Part shown: positions 1 to 9,244 of the stretch, piece after piece | How positions within the stretch are numbered: the first letter of the stretch is position 1 | How the letters are laid out: every line of letters begins with the position of its first letter | Source of the DNA: Lysobacteraceae bacterium | GTDB lineage: Bacteria > Pseudomonadota > Gammaproteobacteria > Xanthomonadales > Rhodanobacteraceae | NCBI GenBank assembly: GCA_004143945.1 | Contig: SEHB01000001.1 | Location: 186,001-250,000, forward strand | Direction: 5' to 3' | Length of the DNA: 64,000 bases | Notes under the pieces: generated by a model | Seen by the model: the letters and a program-made list of their open reading frames with translations, nothing else | Told to the model about the DNA's origin: nothing | Database searches by the model: none | Translations under genes and position numbers: made by a program

Positions 1-1
1 C

Positions 2-259
2 ACGCACGGACCGGAAGCGGAAGTCCAGCCCGGTTCGCGCGGGCGCGTGCTGGCGAACCGCCTCGGCATCGTCCGTGTGCGCGACATGCAGGTGGCGGAA
101 ACGCGCGCCCTGCTGCAGTTGACCGACGACCTGCTGGGCGAGGTCACCGAAACCCAGCGCTTCACCCCAGATGACTTGTGCGCCTGGCACGCGCGCTGGC
201 TCGGCGGCATCTACGACTGGGCCGGCCGCTACTGGTACCCTTCCGGCCAGGGGGCGTAC
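2..259 (+). pseudogene. Truncated Fic-family protein, N-terminal fragment (left-cut)
   Basis: The frame is open from the left edge and reads continuously into hsdR. The translated segment (..VQPGSRGRVLANRLGI.., ..LLGEVTETQRFTPDDL.., ending ..WLGGIYDWAGRYW) matches the N-terminal half of Fic/Doc proteins, up to the helix before the catalytic core. The Fic active-site motif HPFREGNGR is absent because the sequence changes to hsdR right after AGRY. It is therefore a fic remnant that cannot AMPylate. Fic genes are often carried inside type I restriction loci, which fits the position. Its true start lies outside the window. That it is broken rather than a functional fusion is inferred from the good hsdR start that follows. 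Confidence 0.72.
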
Positions 260-2608
260 ATGAACGAAGCGGAGACCCGGGCCGAGTACATCGATCCCGC
301 GCTGAAGGCCGCGGGCTGGGGCGTGGCCGAAGGCAGCCAGGTGCGCCGCGAGTTCCGCATCACGCAGGGACGGCTGCAAGGCCACGGCCAGCGGGCGAGG
401 CCCGAGATCGCCGACTACGTGCTGGTCCATCGCAACATCAGGCTGGCGGTGGTCGAGGCCAAGGCCTGGGGCGTGCCCTGCGGCGAGGGCGTGATGCAGG
501 CCAAGGCGTATGCGGCAAAGCTGGATGTGCGCTTCAGCTACGCCTGCAACGGGCAGGCGATCTACGGCATCGACATGGCCTCCGGAGCGGAAGGCGATGT
601 CGCCGCATTTCCCGGGCCGGACGAGCTGTGGGCGCGAACCTTCGCCAAGGCGAACGCCTGGCGCGACCGCTTCGCCGCCATTCCGTTCGAGGACAAGGGC
701 GGCACCTGGCAGGGCCGCTACTACCAGGATATCGCGATCCAGCGCGTGCTGGACGCCATTGCCGACGGGCGCGATCGCATCCTGCTGACCCTGGCGACCG
801 GCACCGGCAAGACCTTCATCGCGTTCCAGCTGGCGTGGAAGCTGTTCCAGAGCAAGTGGAACCTCAATGACTGGAAGCGCGAAGGTGAGCCGGCACGGCG
901 GCCGCGCATCCTATTCCTCGCCGACCGCAACATTCTGGCCGACCAAGCCTACAACGCGTTCTCCGCCTTCGACGACGATGCGCTGGTGCGGATCGCGCCC
1001 GACCAGATCCGGAAGAAGGGGCGGGTGCCGAAGAACGGCAGCGTGTTCTTCACCATCTTCCAGACCTTCATGAGCGGGCCGCCGAAGGATGGCGAGCCGT
1101 CGCCGTACTTCGGCGAATACCCGCCCGACTTCTTCGACTTCATCGTCATCGACGAATGCCATCGCGGCGGGGCGAAGGACGAGAGCAACTGGCGGGCGAT
1201 CATGGAGTATTTCAAGCCGGCGGTGCAGCTCGGCTTGACCGCCACGCCGCTGCGCAGGAGCAACGCCGATACGTACGCGTACTTCGGCGAGCCGGTGTAC
1301 ACCTATTCGTTGAAGGAAGGCATCAACGACGGCTTCCTGACGCCATTCCGGGTCAAGCAGTTCGCCACCACCCTCGACGACTATACGTACACGCCGGACG
1401 ATGCGGTCGTGGAAGGCGAGGTCGTGGCGGGAAAGCGCTACGTGGAAAGCGAGTTCAACCGCATCATCGTGATCGCGGAGCGCGAGGCGTTTCGCGTGCG
1501 CGAATGGATGAAGCGGGTCGATCCGCGCGAGAAAACCCTCGTGTTCTGCGCCACGCAAGAACACGCGGCGATGGTGCGCGACCTGATCAACCAGAACAAG
1601 GCCAATCCGGATCCGTTGTACTGCGTCCGCGTTACGGCCAACGACGGCGCGAAGGGCGAGGAATACCTGCGCGACTTCCAGGACAACGAGAAGACGATCC
1701 CGACCATCCTCACCACGTCGCAGAAGCTTTCCACCGGCGTGGACGCGCGCAATGTGCGCAATATTGTGCTGATGCGGCCAGTCAATTCGATGATCGAGTT
1801 CAAGCAGATCGTCGGCCGCGGCACGCGCCTGTACGAGGGCAAGGACTACTTCACGATCCTCGACTTCGTGAAGGCCTACCTGCACTTCAGCGATCCGGAA
1901 TGGGACGGTGAGCCGGTCGAACCGGACGCGTCGCGCCCACCGCGGCAACCGGGCGAGGGCGCGACTACGGCCGGCCCGGGAGAAGGCGGCGATCCGCCGC
2001 CTCCGCGACCGCAACGCATCAAGGTTAGGTTGGCAGACGGCAAGGAGCGCCGCCTCCAGAGCATGGTGGCCACCACGTTCTGGAGCGCGGACGGCAAGCC
2101 AATGTCCGCCGCGCAGTTCCTGGAAAGCCTGTTCGGCACGTTGCCGGAGTTCTTCCGCGATGAAGACCAGCTGCGCGAGCTGTGGAGCGTTCCGGCCACG
2201 CGCGCGGCAATGCTCGACGGTCTCGCCGGGAAGGGTTTTGGACGCGAGGCGCTGGCGGAGATGCAGAAGGCGATCGAGGCCGAGGACAGCGACCTGTACG
2301 ACGTGCTCGCCTATGTGGCCTACAGCCGCGCACCCGTTCCGCGCAGCGAGCGGGCGAGACGGGCGAAGGCGGCTGTCAACGGAACGTACAAGAGCAACCC
2401 GCATCTTGCCTTCGTCGACTTCGTGCTGGGTCACTACGTCAAGCAAGGCGTGGACGAGCTCGCCATCGAGAAGCTCACGCCGCTGCTGCGCTTGCGGTAC
2501 CACGCGATCGCCGACGCGGCGGCCGAACTCGGTCCACCGGAACGCATCCGCAGCTTGTTCGTCGGTCTTCAGAAGTACCTGTACGAAGAAACTGCCCCAG
2601 TCGGCTGA
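260..2608 (+). CDS. hsdR: Type I restriction enzyme, R (endonuclease/translocase) subunit
   Basis: HsdR is the motor and nuclease subunit of a type I restriction-modification complex; it cuts unmodified DNA after ATP-driven translocation. The 782-residue length is usual for the EcoEI/EcoAI-like family. A PD-(D/E)xK nuclease pattern (ADYVL, then VVEAKA) lies near residues 52-74. The helicase shows Walker A (ATGTGKT, ~178), a DECH box (~297), TATP (~327) and motif VI (VGRGTRL, ~517), followed by the EcoEI-R C-terminal domain. I chose the ATG at 260 because AGGGGG sits 5 bases upstream and the family N-terminus (MNEAETRAEYIDPAL) starts there. The frame extends further left through a fic fragment. 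hsdM and hsdS are not in the window and are expected to the left. Confidence 0.93.
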   Translation: MNEAETRAEYIDPALKAAGWGVAEGSQVRREFRITQGRLQGHGQRARPEIADYVLVHRNIRLAVVEAKAWGVPCGEGVMQAKAYAAKLDVRFSYACNGQAIYGIDMASGAEGDVAAFPGPDELWARTFAKANAWRDRFAAIPFEDKGGTWQGRYYQDIAIQRVLDAIADGRDRILLTLATGTGKTFIAFQLAWKLFQSKWNLNDWKREGEPARRPRILFLADRNILADQAYNAFSAFDDDALVRIAPDQIRKKGRVPKNGSVFFTIFQTFMSGPPKDGEPSPYFGEYPPDFFDFIVIDECHRGGAKDESNWRAIMEYFKPAVQLGLTATPLRRSNADTYAYFGEPVYTYSLKEGINDGFLTPFRVKQFATTLDDYTYTPDDAVVEGEVVAGKRYVESEFNRIIVIAEREAFRVREWMKRVDPREKTLVFCATQEHAAMVRDLINQNKANPDPLYCVRVTANDGAKGEEYLRDFQDNEKTIPTILTTSQKLSTGVDARNVRNIVLMRPVNSMIEFKQIVGRGTRLYEGKDYFTILDFVKAYLHFSDPEWDGEPVEPDASRPPRQPGEGATTAGPGEGGDPPPPRPQRIKVRLADGKERRLQSMVATTFWSADGKPMSAAQFLESLFGTLPEFFRDEDQLRELWSVPATRAAMLDGLAGKGFGREALAEMQKAIEAEDSDLYDVLAYVAYSRAPVPRSERARRAKAAVNGTYKSNPHLAFVDFVLGHYVKQGVDELAIEKLTPLLRLRYHAIADAAAELGPPERIRSLFVGLQKYLYEETAPVG

Positions 2609-2721
2609 ACACGCCCGACCCGATGCCGCGGCGGTACGCGCGACGCATGGCGCTGGCGAACATTGTCTGTTTCGCGCGGCAATGTTCTACCATTTCCCCG
2701 GTTCCCCATCCCCGGCTCCCA

Positions 2722-3066
2722 ATGACAGATACCCTCTTCGGCAAAATCATCCGCCGCGAAATTCCCGCCGACATCGTCCACGAGGACGACGAGGTACTCG
2801 CGTTCCGCGACATCAATCCGCAGGCGCCGGTGCATGTGCTGTTCATCCCGAAGCGGCCGATCGCGTCGCTCAATGACATCGGCGAAGGCGACGCGGCGCT
2901 GGTCGGGCGACTGGTGCTGGCCGCTTCACGCTGGGCGAAGCAGCAGGGCTTCGCCGAGGACGGCTATCGCGTCGTCATGAACTGCAACCGCGATGCCGGG
3001 CAGACGGTGTTCCACATCCACCTGCACCTGCTCGCCGGGCGCGCGCTGAAGTGGCCGCCCGGCTGA
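2722..3066 (+). CDS. HIT-family (HINT-like) nucleotide-binding hydrolase
   Basis: A 114-residue histidine-triad protein. The triad HIHLHLL lies near the C-terminus (~residues 98-104) and the N-terminal FGKIIRREIPADIVHEDD is typical of Hint/HinT proteins, which hydrolyse purine nucleotide phosphoramidates such as adenylyl-lysine in the cytosol. The ATG at 2722 gives the usual family length. The upstream 40 bases are C-rich (ccatttcccc.. type) and no clear ribosome site is visible. It stands alone between hsdR and a convergent lipoprotein gene. Confidence 0.93.
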   Translation: MTDTLFGKIIRREIPADIVHEDDEVLAFRDINPQAPVHVLFIPKRPIASLNDIGEGDAALVGRLVLAASRWAKQQGFAEDGYRVVMNCNRDAGQTVFHIHLHLLAGRALKWPPG

Positions 3067-3086
3067 GTTGAGGAAGCGGCGCGCGA

Positions 3087-3674
3087 TCAGCCGCGTGGCG
3101 GCCGCGGGCGCGGCTGGGGGCGCGGCCTGGGTTGGTCGCGGATGATGATCGTGCCGCCCCAGTTCGGCCCCCAGTACGGGTTGTAGCCCCAGCCCCACCC
3201 GGGGCCGACGCCGTACATCCACGGATCGTAGTAGGGCGAGTGCAGGTTCGCTGTGCGCGGCTTCCACAGGTGGATCGCGTCGGCTTCGACATGCGGATAA
3301 CGGTAGTCGAACTCTCCGATCTTGCCGTGGTCGACGCCGGTGACGCGACCCGTGACCGTGATCTCGCGGCCCTGCTTGAACTCCTCCGGATCCTGGAATC
3401 CCTCGTGGCACGCGATGAAGCGGCCGCCCGAGGGATCGCGCAGCAGCGGACGCGCATTCGAACCGAGTTCGCGCGAGAGGATCTCGAAGCAGGTGGAACC
3501 GGCCTTGGGTTCGACGCGGATGATCTCGCCGCCCCAGCGCACCGGTTGTCCATTCGCACCCGCGACTGCCTGGCGCGGCGTCGTCGGCGTGAACTCGCCC
3601 TGCAACGGCTTCGGGATGCTCGCGCACGAGGCGAGCAGGAGGCCGAGGGGCGCGACCAGCAAGGTGGATTTCAT
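3087..3674 (-). CDS. Slp-family outer-membrane lipoprotein
   Basis: A 195-residue lipoprotein with a short signal peptide and lipobox LLASC (Cys at ~17), so an outer-membrane anchor is expected. The body resembles the Slp (starvation lipoprotein) family: N-terminal ..IPKPLQGEFTPTTP.. followed by a beta-barrel-like fold containing VRWGGEIIRVEPKAGSTCFEIL. The C-terminal 40 residues are unusual: Tyr/Trp/Gly-rich (PYYDPWMYGVGPGWGWGY) and then a Pro/Arg repeat (RPRPQPRPRP). The function of Slp proteins is not well defined. The gene lies just downstream of the transglutaminase operon on the same strand, with only 32 bases between. Confidence 0.8.
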   Translation of the reverse strand: MKSTLLVAPLGLLLASCASIPKPLQGEFTPTTPRQAVAGANGQPVRWGGEIIRVEPKAGSTCFEILSRELGSNARPLLRDPSGGRFIACHEGFQDPEEFKQGREITVTGRVTGVDHGKIGEFDYRYPHVEADAIHLWKPRTANLHSPYYDPWMYGVGPGWGWGYNPYWGPNWGGTIIIRDQPRPRPQPRPRPPRG

Positions 3675-3706
3675 CGGATGCTCCGGAGCGATCGTTGCGG
3701 GCGAGC

Positions 3707-5728
3707 TTACTCCCTCGCCTGTCGTGATGACGGACCGACGCCCGCGTCCGTTGCAGGTTCGTTCTGCTTGCGGGCGCGCGGCAACCGGAATCCGCGCGCG
3801 GCGCGCTCGAACGCACGCGTGCGTTCAGCATCGGTATCGCCGCCGTAACGAAGCGCGACGTAATGGCGAACCAGCGGCTCGAGGCGCGAAGCGGAGGCCG
3901 GCGCATGCAGACGCGCGCGCGCGAGCAGGTCGAGCGGCCCTTCGCTGTCGCGGGCTTCGATGCCGGCGCGCGCGAGGCGCGCGCGCAGCACGCGCCAGGC
4001 ATGGTCGAGTGCATCACCGCGCCTGCGCGGCGCCGAGCGGATCGCCCACACCGTCGCGGCGACCAGCACGAGTGCGATCGCGACCGCGAGCGCGAGCATG
4101 AGGTCGGCGGGATCGGCGTCGGCGACGCCGAACGGCGTCAGCAAGCCCTGCTGGCGCAGGTGGTCGAAGCGGATGATGCCTTCGGTCCAGAGCCTGTTCA
4201 TCACGTCGAGCCGGTTGCGCAGGTCGCGCAGCAGGCTCGAACCGGTCCAGCCTTCGCCCGCGTTCGCGACCGATGCGCCGAGTTCGATGCGCGCGGGGCT
4301 GACCGCGGCGGTCGGATCGACGCGCACCCAGCCGCGCTCGCCGAGCCAGACTTCCGCCCACGCATGCGCATCGGACTGGCGCACCAGCAGGTAGGCGTCC
4401 GATTCGTTCCACCAGCCGCCCTGGTAGCCGGTCACCACGCGCGCCGGAATGCCGGCCGCGCGCATCATCACCACGAACGCGGAGGCGTAGTGCTCGCAAA
4501 ACCCGGCGCGCGTGCCGAACAGGAAATCATCGACCGAATCACGTCCGAGCAGCGGCGGCTGCAGGGTGTAGGTGAATGATGCGCGGAACAGGTCGAGCGT
4601 GGCCTTGACGATCGCGGCGTCGTCACGGCCCTCGGCGCGCCACTGCCGCGCGAGGTCGCGCGTGCGCGGGTTGAAGCCCGCGGGCAGCGCCAGTGCACGC
4701 GCGCGCGGGCCGTCGGCGAGCGTCGGTGCGAGCACGTAATCGGTGGCCGAGCGCACGCGGTAGCGCACCGGCTGCGCGATCTGTGTGCGCGAGAACAGCA
4801 CGTGGTCGGCGCCGAGGCGCGCGCCTTCGGGAGCGTCGAGCGGCATGTCGAGCGACGGCAGCCAGCGACGGTCGGTCGGCTCCAGCGTGATCTCGTAGCT
4901 GTAGGTGCTGCCACGACCATTGCCGCGCCGGACCGCGTCCTCCATGAATCCGTAGCCGAGGAACCAGCCACGCGACCAGGTGGTGCCATCGAAGTCCCAC
5001 AACACCATCGTGCGGAAATAGCGCTGCTGTGGCGGCGGCGGGCGAAGGTCGAAGCTCGCGCGCAGCGCAGGCGCGTCGCTGACCAGCAGTTCGGTGATCT
5101 GGCCCGGCGCCATCGTTTCGGACAGCCCCGTGCGCGCGAGCATGTCGCCGCCGGGCGCGCCCCACAGCGGGGAGCCGAGCCTCGGCACCAGCAGGAACGC
5201 CGCGGCCGCGAGCGGCAATCCGGCGAGCATGAGCAGGCCCGCGCTGCGGAACTCTGCGCGCAGCGGCCGGCGATCGTCGAGGCTCGAAGGTTGCAGCGCG
5301 ACGAGCGTGGCGACCAGCAGGATCAGCACCGCGCAGACCAGCGCGGTGAAGCCGAGCGACTGCGTGAACAGCAGCGCGCTCATCAGCACGAACGCGGCGA
5401 ATCCCACCGCGACGCGTGCGTCGCGCACGCGTTCGGTCTCGAGCAGCTTCAGCGCGAGCAGCCCGCAACCGAGCACGCTGCCGGGCTCCCGGCCGAACAC
5501 ATTGCCGAACGACATCGTGATCCAGGCGAGCAGCAGCGCCGCTAGCGGGATGCGCACCCACACCGGCACGGTCGGCGCGCCGCGCTGGCGCGACACCGCG
5601 CGCAGCGCGATCGTCGCGAACAGCAGCGCCGCAAACCAGGCGGGCAGGTGTCCGAGGTGCGTCGCGATCACCGCGGCCAAGCTGGTGCCGAGCAGGCCGA
5701 AGCGGACGTTGTCGATGCGCTCGCTCAA
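3707..5728 (-). CDS. TgpA-like membrane transglutaminase (DUF3488 plus transglutaminase core)
   Basis: A 673-residue inner-membrane protein. Several membrane helices fill residues ~10-190 (DUF3488), followed by a periplasmic transglutaminase domain with Cys in GFCEHYASAF (~412), His in SDAHAWAEVW (~454) and Asp in VRVDPTAAV (~470), then one helix (~540-560) and a C-terminal DUF4129-like tail. This is the TgpA architecture. Family members sit with MoxR and DUF58 proteins, as here; the substrate is unknown. The start is a TTG that overlaps the DUF58 stop as TTGA, implying translational coupling. A later start is possible but would remove part of the first helix. Confidence 0.87.
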   Translation of the reverse strand: MSERIDNVRFGLLGTSLAAVIATHLGHLPAWFAALLFATIALRAVSRQRGAPTVPVWVRIPLAALLLAWITMSFGNVFGREPGSVLGCGLLALKLLETERVRDARVAVGFAAFVLMSALLFTQSLGFTALVCAVLILLVATLVALQPSSLDDRRPLRAEFRSAGLLMLAGLPLAAAAFLLVPRLGSPLWGAPGGDMLARTGLSETMAPGQITELLVSDAPALRASFDLRPPPPQQRYFRTMVLWDFDGTTWSRGWFLGYGFMEDAVRRGNGRGSTYSYEITLEPTDRRWLPSLDMPLDAPEGARLGADHVLFSRTQIAQPVRYRVRSATDYVLAPTLADGPRARALALPAGFNPRTRDLARQWRAEGRDDAAIVKATLDLFRASFTYTLQPPLLGRDSVDDFLFGTRAGFCEHYASAFVVMMRAAGIPARVVTGYQGGWWNESDAYLLVRQSDAHAWAEVWLGERGWVRVDPTAAVSPARIELGASVANAGEGWTGSSLLRDLRNRLDVMNRLWTEGIIRFDHLRQQGLLTPFGVADADPADLMLALAVAIALVLVAATVWAIRSAPRRRGDALDHAWRVLRARLARAGIEARDSEGPLDLLARARLHAPASASRLEPLVRHYVALRYGGDTDAERTRAFERAARGFRLPRARKQNEPATDAGVGPSSRQARE

Positions 5729-6714
5729 ACGGCGGCTCCGTCGGCATCGGGCAGCAACGCGAGCGCGCGCAGGCAGTCGAGTCGATGCGCGAGTCCGAGG
5801 CCGGGGCCGAGGATCTGGTCGGGCAGGCGCAGGCGATAGCGCCGCTGCTCGGCCTCGGCCGCGAGCACCCAGGCGGCGAGCCGGCTGATGCGCGACTCGT
5901 GGTCGAGCCCGGACAGGGCGTGGTAGTCGAGCACGAGCGTTTCGCCGGAACGCCGCTCGGCATCGCGCACGAGCAGCGTGTCGTGGCGGATCGAGGCCTT
6001 CCATGCGATCAGGCGCGAGGCATCGCTGCTGCGGTAGTCGCGCAGGCCCGAGTGCTCCTCGCTCGCCCCTGCGCGCGCCTGCTCCCCGAGTTGGCCGGCT
6101 CCCGCGGGCAACGGCGGCGCGGGCGATTCCAGCGCGGGGTAGACGAGGAACGTGGCCGATGGGTGGACGTAGCTCCAGGCCTGGAACAGGCCGAGCGGGT
6201 AATCGCTCCAGATGCGCAGGCGGCCGGGGCGGAACCATCCGCGCCGCGGCGCCGGCAGTGGCAGCGCGACCTCGGCGGGATCGGGCTCCGCGACCGCGAA
6301 CACGACCTCGGCCGCGCCTGCGCGCAGGCGCAAGGCGCGGCGTGTGCGACCTTCGGCGAGAACATGCAGGTGCAGCACGATCGCGTCGCCCGCGTGCACC
6401 TCGCTCGCGCGCACGCCGGACAGACGCAAGCCGCTGAGTACGCGAAAGCCCGCGAACAGGCTCGCGCCGCAGGTCGCGCCGAGGAGACAGGTCAACAGGA
6501 TCGCGGGATTGTTGCCGTAGTTCAGCGCGCCGACGAGCATCACCACCAGCAGCACCGCGAACGCAAGGCCGAAGCGTGTCGGCAGCACGTAGATGCGGCG
6601 TCGGTCGAGCCTGAGCGGCAGCGGTTCGGGCTCGCGCAGGCGCGTCAGCGCAGGCAGCCGGCGTTCGGCCTGCTCGAGCACGCGCGTGCGCAGGCTGGCG
6701 AGTGCTCCGTCCAT
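5725..6714 (-). CDS. DUF58 domain protein (MoxR-operon partner)
   Basis: A 329-residue membrane protein with two adjacent helices at ~48-90 and a cytoplasmic or periplasmic DUF58 domain carrying the family signature YRSSDASRLIAWKASIRHD (~230). DUF58 proteins are von Willebrand-A-like partners of MoxR ATPases. The ATG at 6714 follows the moxR stop by 4 bases and the 3' end overlaps the transglutaminase start, so moxR-DUF58-tgpA is one operon. The biochemical role of the module is unknown, with envelope-related functions proposed for relatives. Confidence 0.88.
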   Translation of the reverse strand: MDGALASLRTRVLEQAERRLPALTRLREPEPLPLRLDRRRIYVLPTRFGLAFAVLLVVMLVGALNYGNNPAILLTCLLGATCGASLFAGFRVLSGLRLSGVRASEVHAGDAIVLHLHVLAEGRTRRALRLRAGAAEVVFAVAEPDPAEVALPLPAPRRGWFRPGRLRIWSDYPLGLFQAWSYVHPSATFLVYPALESPAPPLPAGAGQLGEQARAGASEEHSGLRDYRSSDASRLIAWKASIRHDTLLVRDAERRSGETLVLDYHALSGLDHESRISRLAAWVLAAEAEQRRYRLRLPDQILGPGLGLAHRLDCLRALALLPDADGAAV

Positions 6715-6718
6715 GCGC

Positions 6719-7675
6719 TCAGCGCACGGCCGTCGCTTCGAGCAACTGCAGCGCGAGGCGGTCGCGGTCGCCGCGCGAACTCGCACCCGGTGTCAACCGG
6801 TGCGCGGCGACGAACGGGAACACCGCCTGCACGTCTTCGGGCACGCAGTGCGCGCGCCCGGCCAGCAGCGCGTGCGCGCGCGCCGCGGCGAGCACCGCCA
6901 GACCGGCGCGCGGCGACAGCCCGATGCGGATGTCGGGATGCTCGCGGCTCGCGGCGAGCAGCGCCTGCACGTATTCGATCAGGGCCGGGCTGGCGAAGAC
7001 GCCGGCGCACACCCTGCGCAATTCGAGGATCTGCTCGGGCGCGAGGCACGGCGACAGCGTCGCGATGAGGCCGCGCCTGTCGTCGGCCGCGAGCATCGCG
7101 CGCTCGGCATCGCGGTCGGGGTAACCGAGGCTCATGCGCAGCATGAAGCGGTCGAGCTGGGAGTCCGGCAGCGGCCAGGTGCCCGCGAAGTCGAGCGGGT
7201 TCTGGGTCGCGACGACGAAGAACGGCGGCGGCAGCGGATGCGTGACGCCATCCACCGTGACCTGCTCCTCCGCCATCGCCTCGAGCAGCGCGCTCTGCGT
7301 CTTGGGCATCGCGCGGTTGATCTCGTCGGCGAGCAGCAACTGCGTGAACAGCGGGCCGGGGTGGAAGCGGAACTGGTTCGCCTCGCGCTCGAAGATGCCG
7401 ACGCCGATGATGTCCGACGGCAGCAGGTCCGACGTGAACTGCACGCGCTGGAACTTGAGGCCGAGCGTCGCTGCGAGCGCATGCGCGAGCGTGGTCTTGC
7501 CGACGCCCGGAAGGTCCTCGATCAGCAGATGCCCGCCCGCGAGCAGGCAGACGAACGCGAGCCGCACCTCCCTGCGCTTGCCGAGCACGACGGTATTGAC
7601 CTGGGCGATCGAGCGCGCGAGCGCTTCGCGCAGTTCGGTGGGCAATGGAGCAGCGACGGCGGCGGGTTCTGTCAT
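6719..7675 (-). CDS. MoxR-family AAA+ ATPase
   Basis: A 318-residue AAA+ chaperone-like ATPase of the MoxR (AAA_3) family. Walker A is GVGKTT (~57), Walker B is LLLADEINRAMPKTQ (~117), sensor 1 is VVATQNPLD, and the C-terminal lid domain contains IGLSPRAGLAVLAAARA. MoxR proteins help maturation of partner complexes and are encoded with DUF58 and transglutaminase proteins, as downstream here. The open frame extends 56 codons upstream, but the MTEPAAV start gives the family length. First gene of a three-gene operon. Confidence 0.93.
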   Translation of the reverse strand: MTEPAAVAAPLPTELREALARSIAQVNTVVLGKRREVRLAFVCLLAGGHLLIEDLPGVGKTTLAHALAATLGLKFQRVQFTSDLLPSDIIGVGIFEREANQFRFHPGPLFTQLLLADEINRAMPKTQSALLEAMAEEQVTVDGVTHPLPPPFFVVATQNPLDFAGTWPLPDSQLDRFMLRMSLGYPDRDAERAMLAADDRRGLIATLSPCLAPEQILELRRVCAGVFASPALIEYVQALLAASREHPDIRIGLSPRAGLAVLAAARAHALLAGRAHCVPEDVQAVFPFVAAHRLTPGASSRGDRDRLALQLLEATAVR

Positions 7676-8001
7676 GGCTCTCGCAAGGTGGGGGCGGAAG
7701 GACCCGCGCGGCATGCGGCAGATTCGCACACCGAGCATCCGCGCGGGCGACTTGCCGCGGGGCGTGGCCTTGCGGCACTCTGCACCGCCTTTGCGGTCGA
7801 TCGCAACTGGCGTGGTCCGCGCGATGCCGGATCTCCGCTGCACGCATGCCGGGCGCCTGCCGGCCGATCGACCGAACCTGCCGAGGTAGCCGCGTGTCCC
7901 GCAACAGCCGCAGCGCGAACGAAACCCTGATCGAAGGCCCTTGCGCTGGCGAACCGATGCCCGATCGGGCGCAGGCGGCCGTCCGGGCAGGGCGCTGACG
8001 C
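7676..8001. other. Divergent intergenic region moxR / lolC
   Basis: A 326-base gap between two divergent genes. Open frames here have no codon bias or recognisable product. It presumably contains both promoters, but I see no convincing -35/-10 pair, RNA gene or repeat. Confidence 0.5.
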
Positions 8002-9243
8002 ATGTTCCGTCCGCTCGAGGCGTTCATCGGATTGCGCTACACGCGTGCGAAGCGCCGCAATCATTTCATTTCCTTCATCTCGCTGGTTTCCGTGCTCGGC
8101 ATCGCGGTCGGCGTGACCGCGCTGATCACGGTGATTTCGGTCATGAACGGCTTCGATCGCGAGCTCAAGGACCGCATCCTCGGCATGGTCTCGCATGCGA
8201 CGATCGAAGGGGTCGGCGAAACCCTGCGTGAATGGCCGACCGCGCTCGAGCGCGCGAACGCGCATCCGCGCGTGCTCGGCGCCGCGCCGTACGTGGAGCG
8301 CCAGGCGATGCTGCAGGGCGCGCGCGTCAGCGGCGCGATCGTGCGCGGCGTCGAGCCCGCGCTCGAGGACAGCGTGTCCGAGGTCGGGCGGCGCATGACC
8401 CAGGGCAAGCTGGCCGACCTCGTGCCGGGCGGCTTCGGCATCGTGCTCGGCAAGGAGCTCGCGATGATGCTCGGCGTCGCGGTCGGCGACTACGTGACGG
8501 TGTTCGCCCCGGAGTTCAGCGCGACGCCGATCGGCGCGATCCCGCGCATGAAGCGCTTCCGCGTGGTCGGCCTGTTCGAGGCCGGCATGCAGGAATACGA
8601 CTCCGGACTCGCGGTCCTGAACATCCGCGATGCACAGACGCTCTATCGGCTCGATGGCCCGACCGGCATCCGCCTGCGCCTCGACGACATGTTCCAGGCG
8701 TATTCGGTCGCGCGCGACCTCGGCCAGGACCTCGGCCAGTTCTACCGCGTCAGCGACTGGATGCAGGGGCACAGCAACTTCTTCAAGGCGATCGCGATGG
8801 AGAAGAAGGTGATGTTCCTGATCCTCTCGCTGATCGTCGCGGTCGCCGCGTTCAACCTCGTGTCGACGCTCGTGATGCTCGTGCAGGACAAGCAGGCCGA
8901 CATTGCGATCCTGCGCACGCTAGGCCAGAGCCCGGCCAGCGTGATGGGCACGTTCATGGTGCAGGGCGTGCTCGTCGGCACGCTCGGCATCGTGCTCGGC
9001 GTCGCCGCCGGCGTGCTGCTCGCGCTGAACCTGTCCGACCTCGTGCACTGGATCGAACGCACCTTCCACGTGACGTTCCTGTCGCCCGACGTCTACTACA
9101 TCAGCGAATTGCCGAGCGAACTGCACTGGCCCGACGTGGTCTGGATCACGCTGACCGCCTTCGTGTTCTGCACGTTCGCGACGCTCTATCCCGCGCGGCG
9201 CGCGGCGAAGACGGAGCCGGCGGCGGCGTTGAGGTATGAGTAG
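8002..9243 (+). CDS. lolC: Lipoprotein-releasing ABC transporter permease LolC/LolE
   Basis: A 413-residue inner-membrane permease that extracts outer-membrane lipoproteins for transfer to LolA. The N-terminus FIGLRYTRAKRRNHFISFISLVS and first helix with VISVMNGFDRELKDRILG are diagnostic of LolC/E. A long periplasmic MacB-like domain (~50-260) is followed by three helices (~270-300, ~315-345, ~375-400). Only one permease gene is visible next to lolD, so it may be a LolF-type single permease working as a homodimer; a second copy could lie elsewhere. The lolD ATPase follows after a repeat-filled gap. Confidence 0.93.
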   Translation: MFRPLEAFIGLRYTRAKRRNHFISFISLVSVLGIAVGVTALITVISVMNGFDRELKDRILGMVSHATIEGVGETLREWPTALERANAHPRVLGAAPYVERQAMLQGARVSGAIVRGVEPALEDSVSEVGRRMTQGKLADLVPGGFGIVLGKELAMMLGVAVGDYVTVFAPEFSATPIGAIPRMKRFRVVGLFEAGMQEYDSGLAVLNIRDAQTLYRLDGPTGIRLRLDDMFQAYSVARDLGQDLGQFYRVSDWMQGHSNFFKAIAMEKKVMFLILSLIVAVAAFNLVSTLVMLVQDKQADIAILRTLGQSPASVMGTFMVQGVLVGTLGIVLGVAAGVLLALNLSDLVHWIERTFHVTFLSPDVYYISELPSELHWPDVVWITLTAFVFCTFATLYPARRAAKTEPAAALRYE

Positions 9244-9244
9244 C

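Noticed and set aside
7645-7998. 117-codon open frame in the moxR-lolC gap
   Set aside because: Cys/Arg-rich composition with no hydrophobic core or ribosome site, overlapping the moxR start region; it looks like noncoding DNA.
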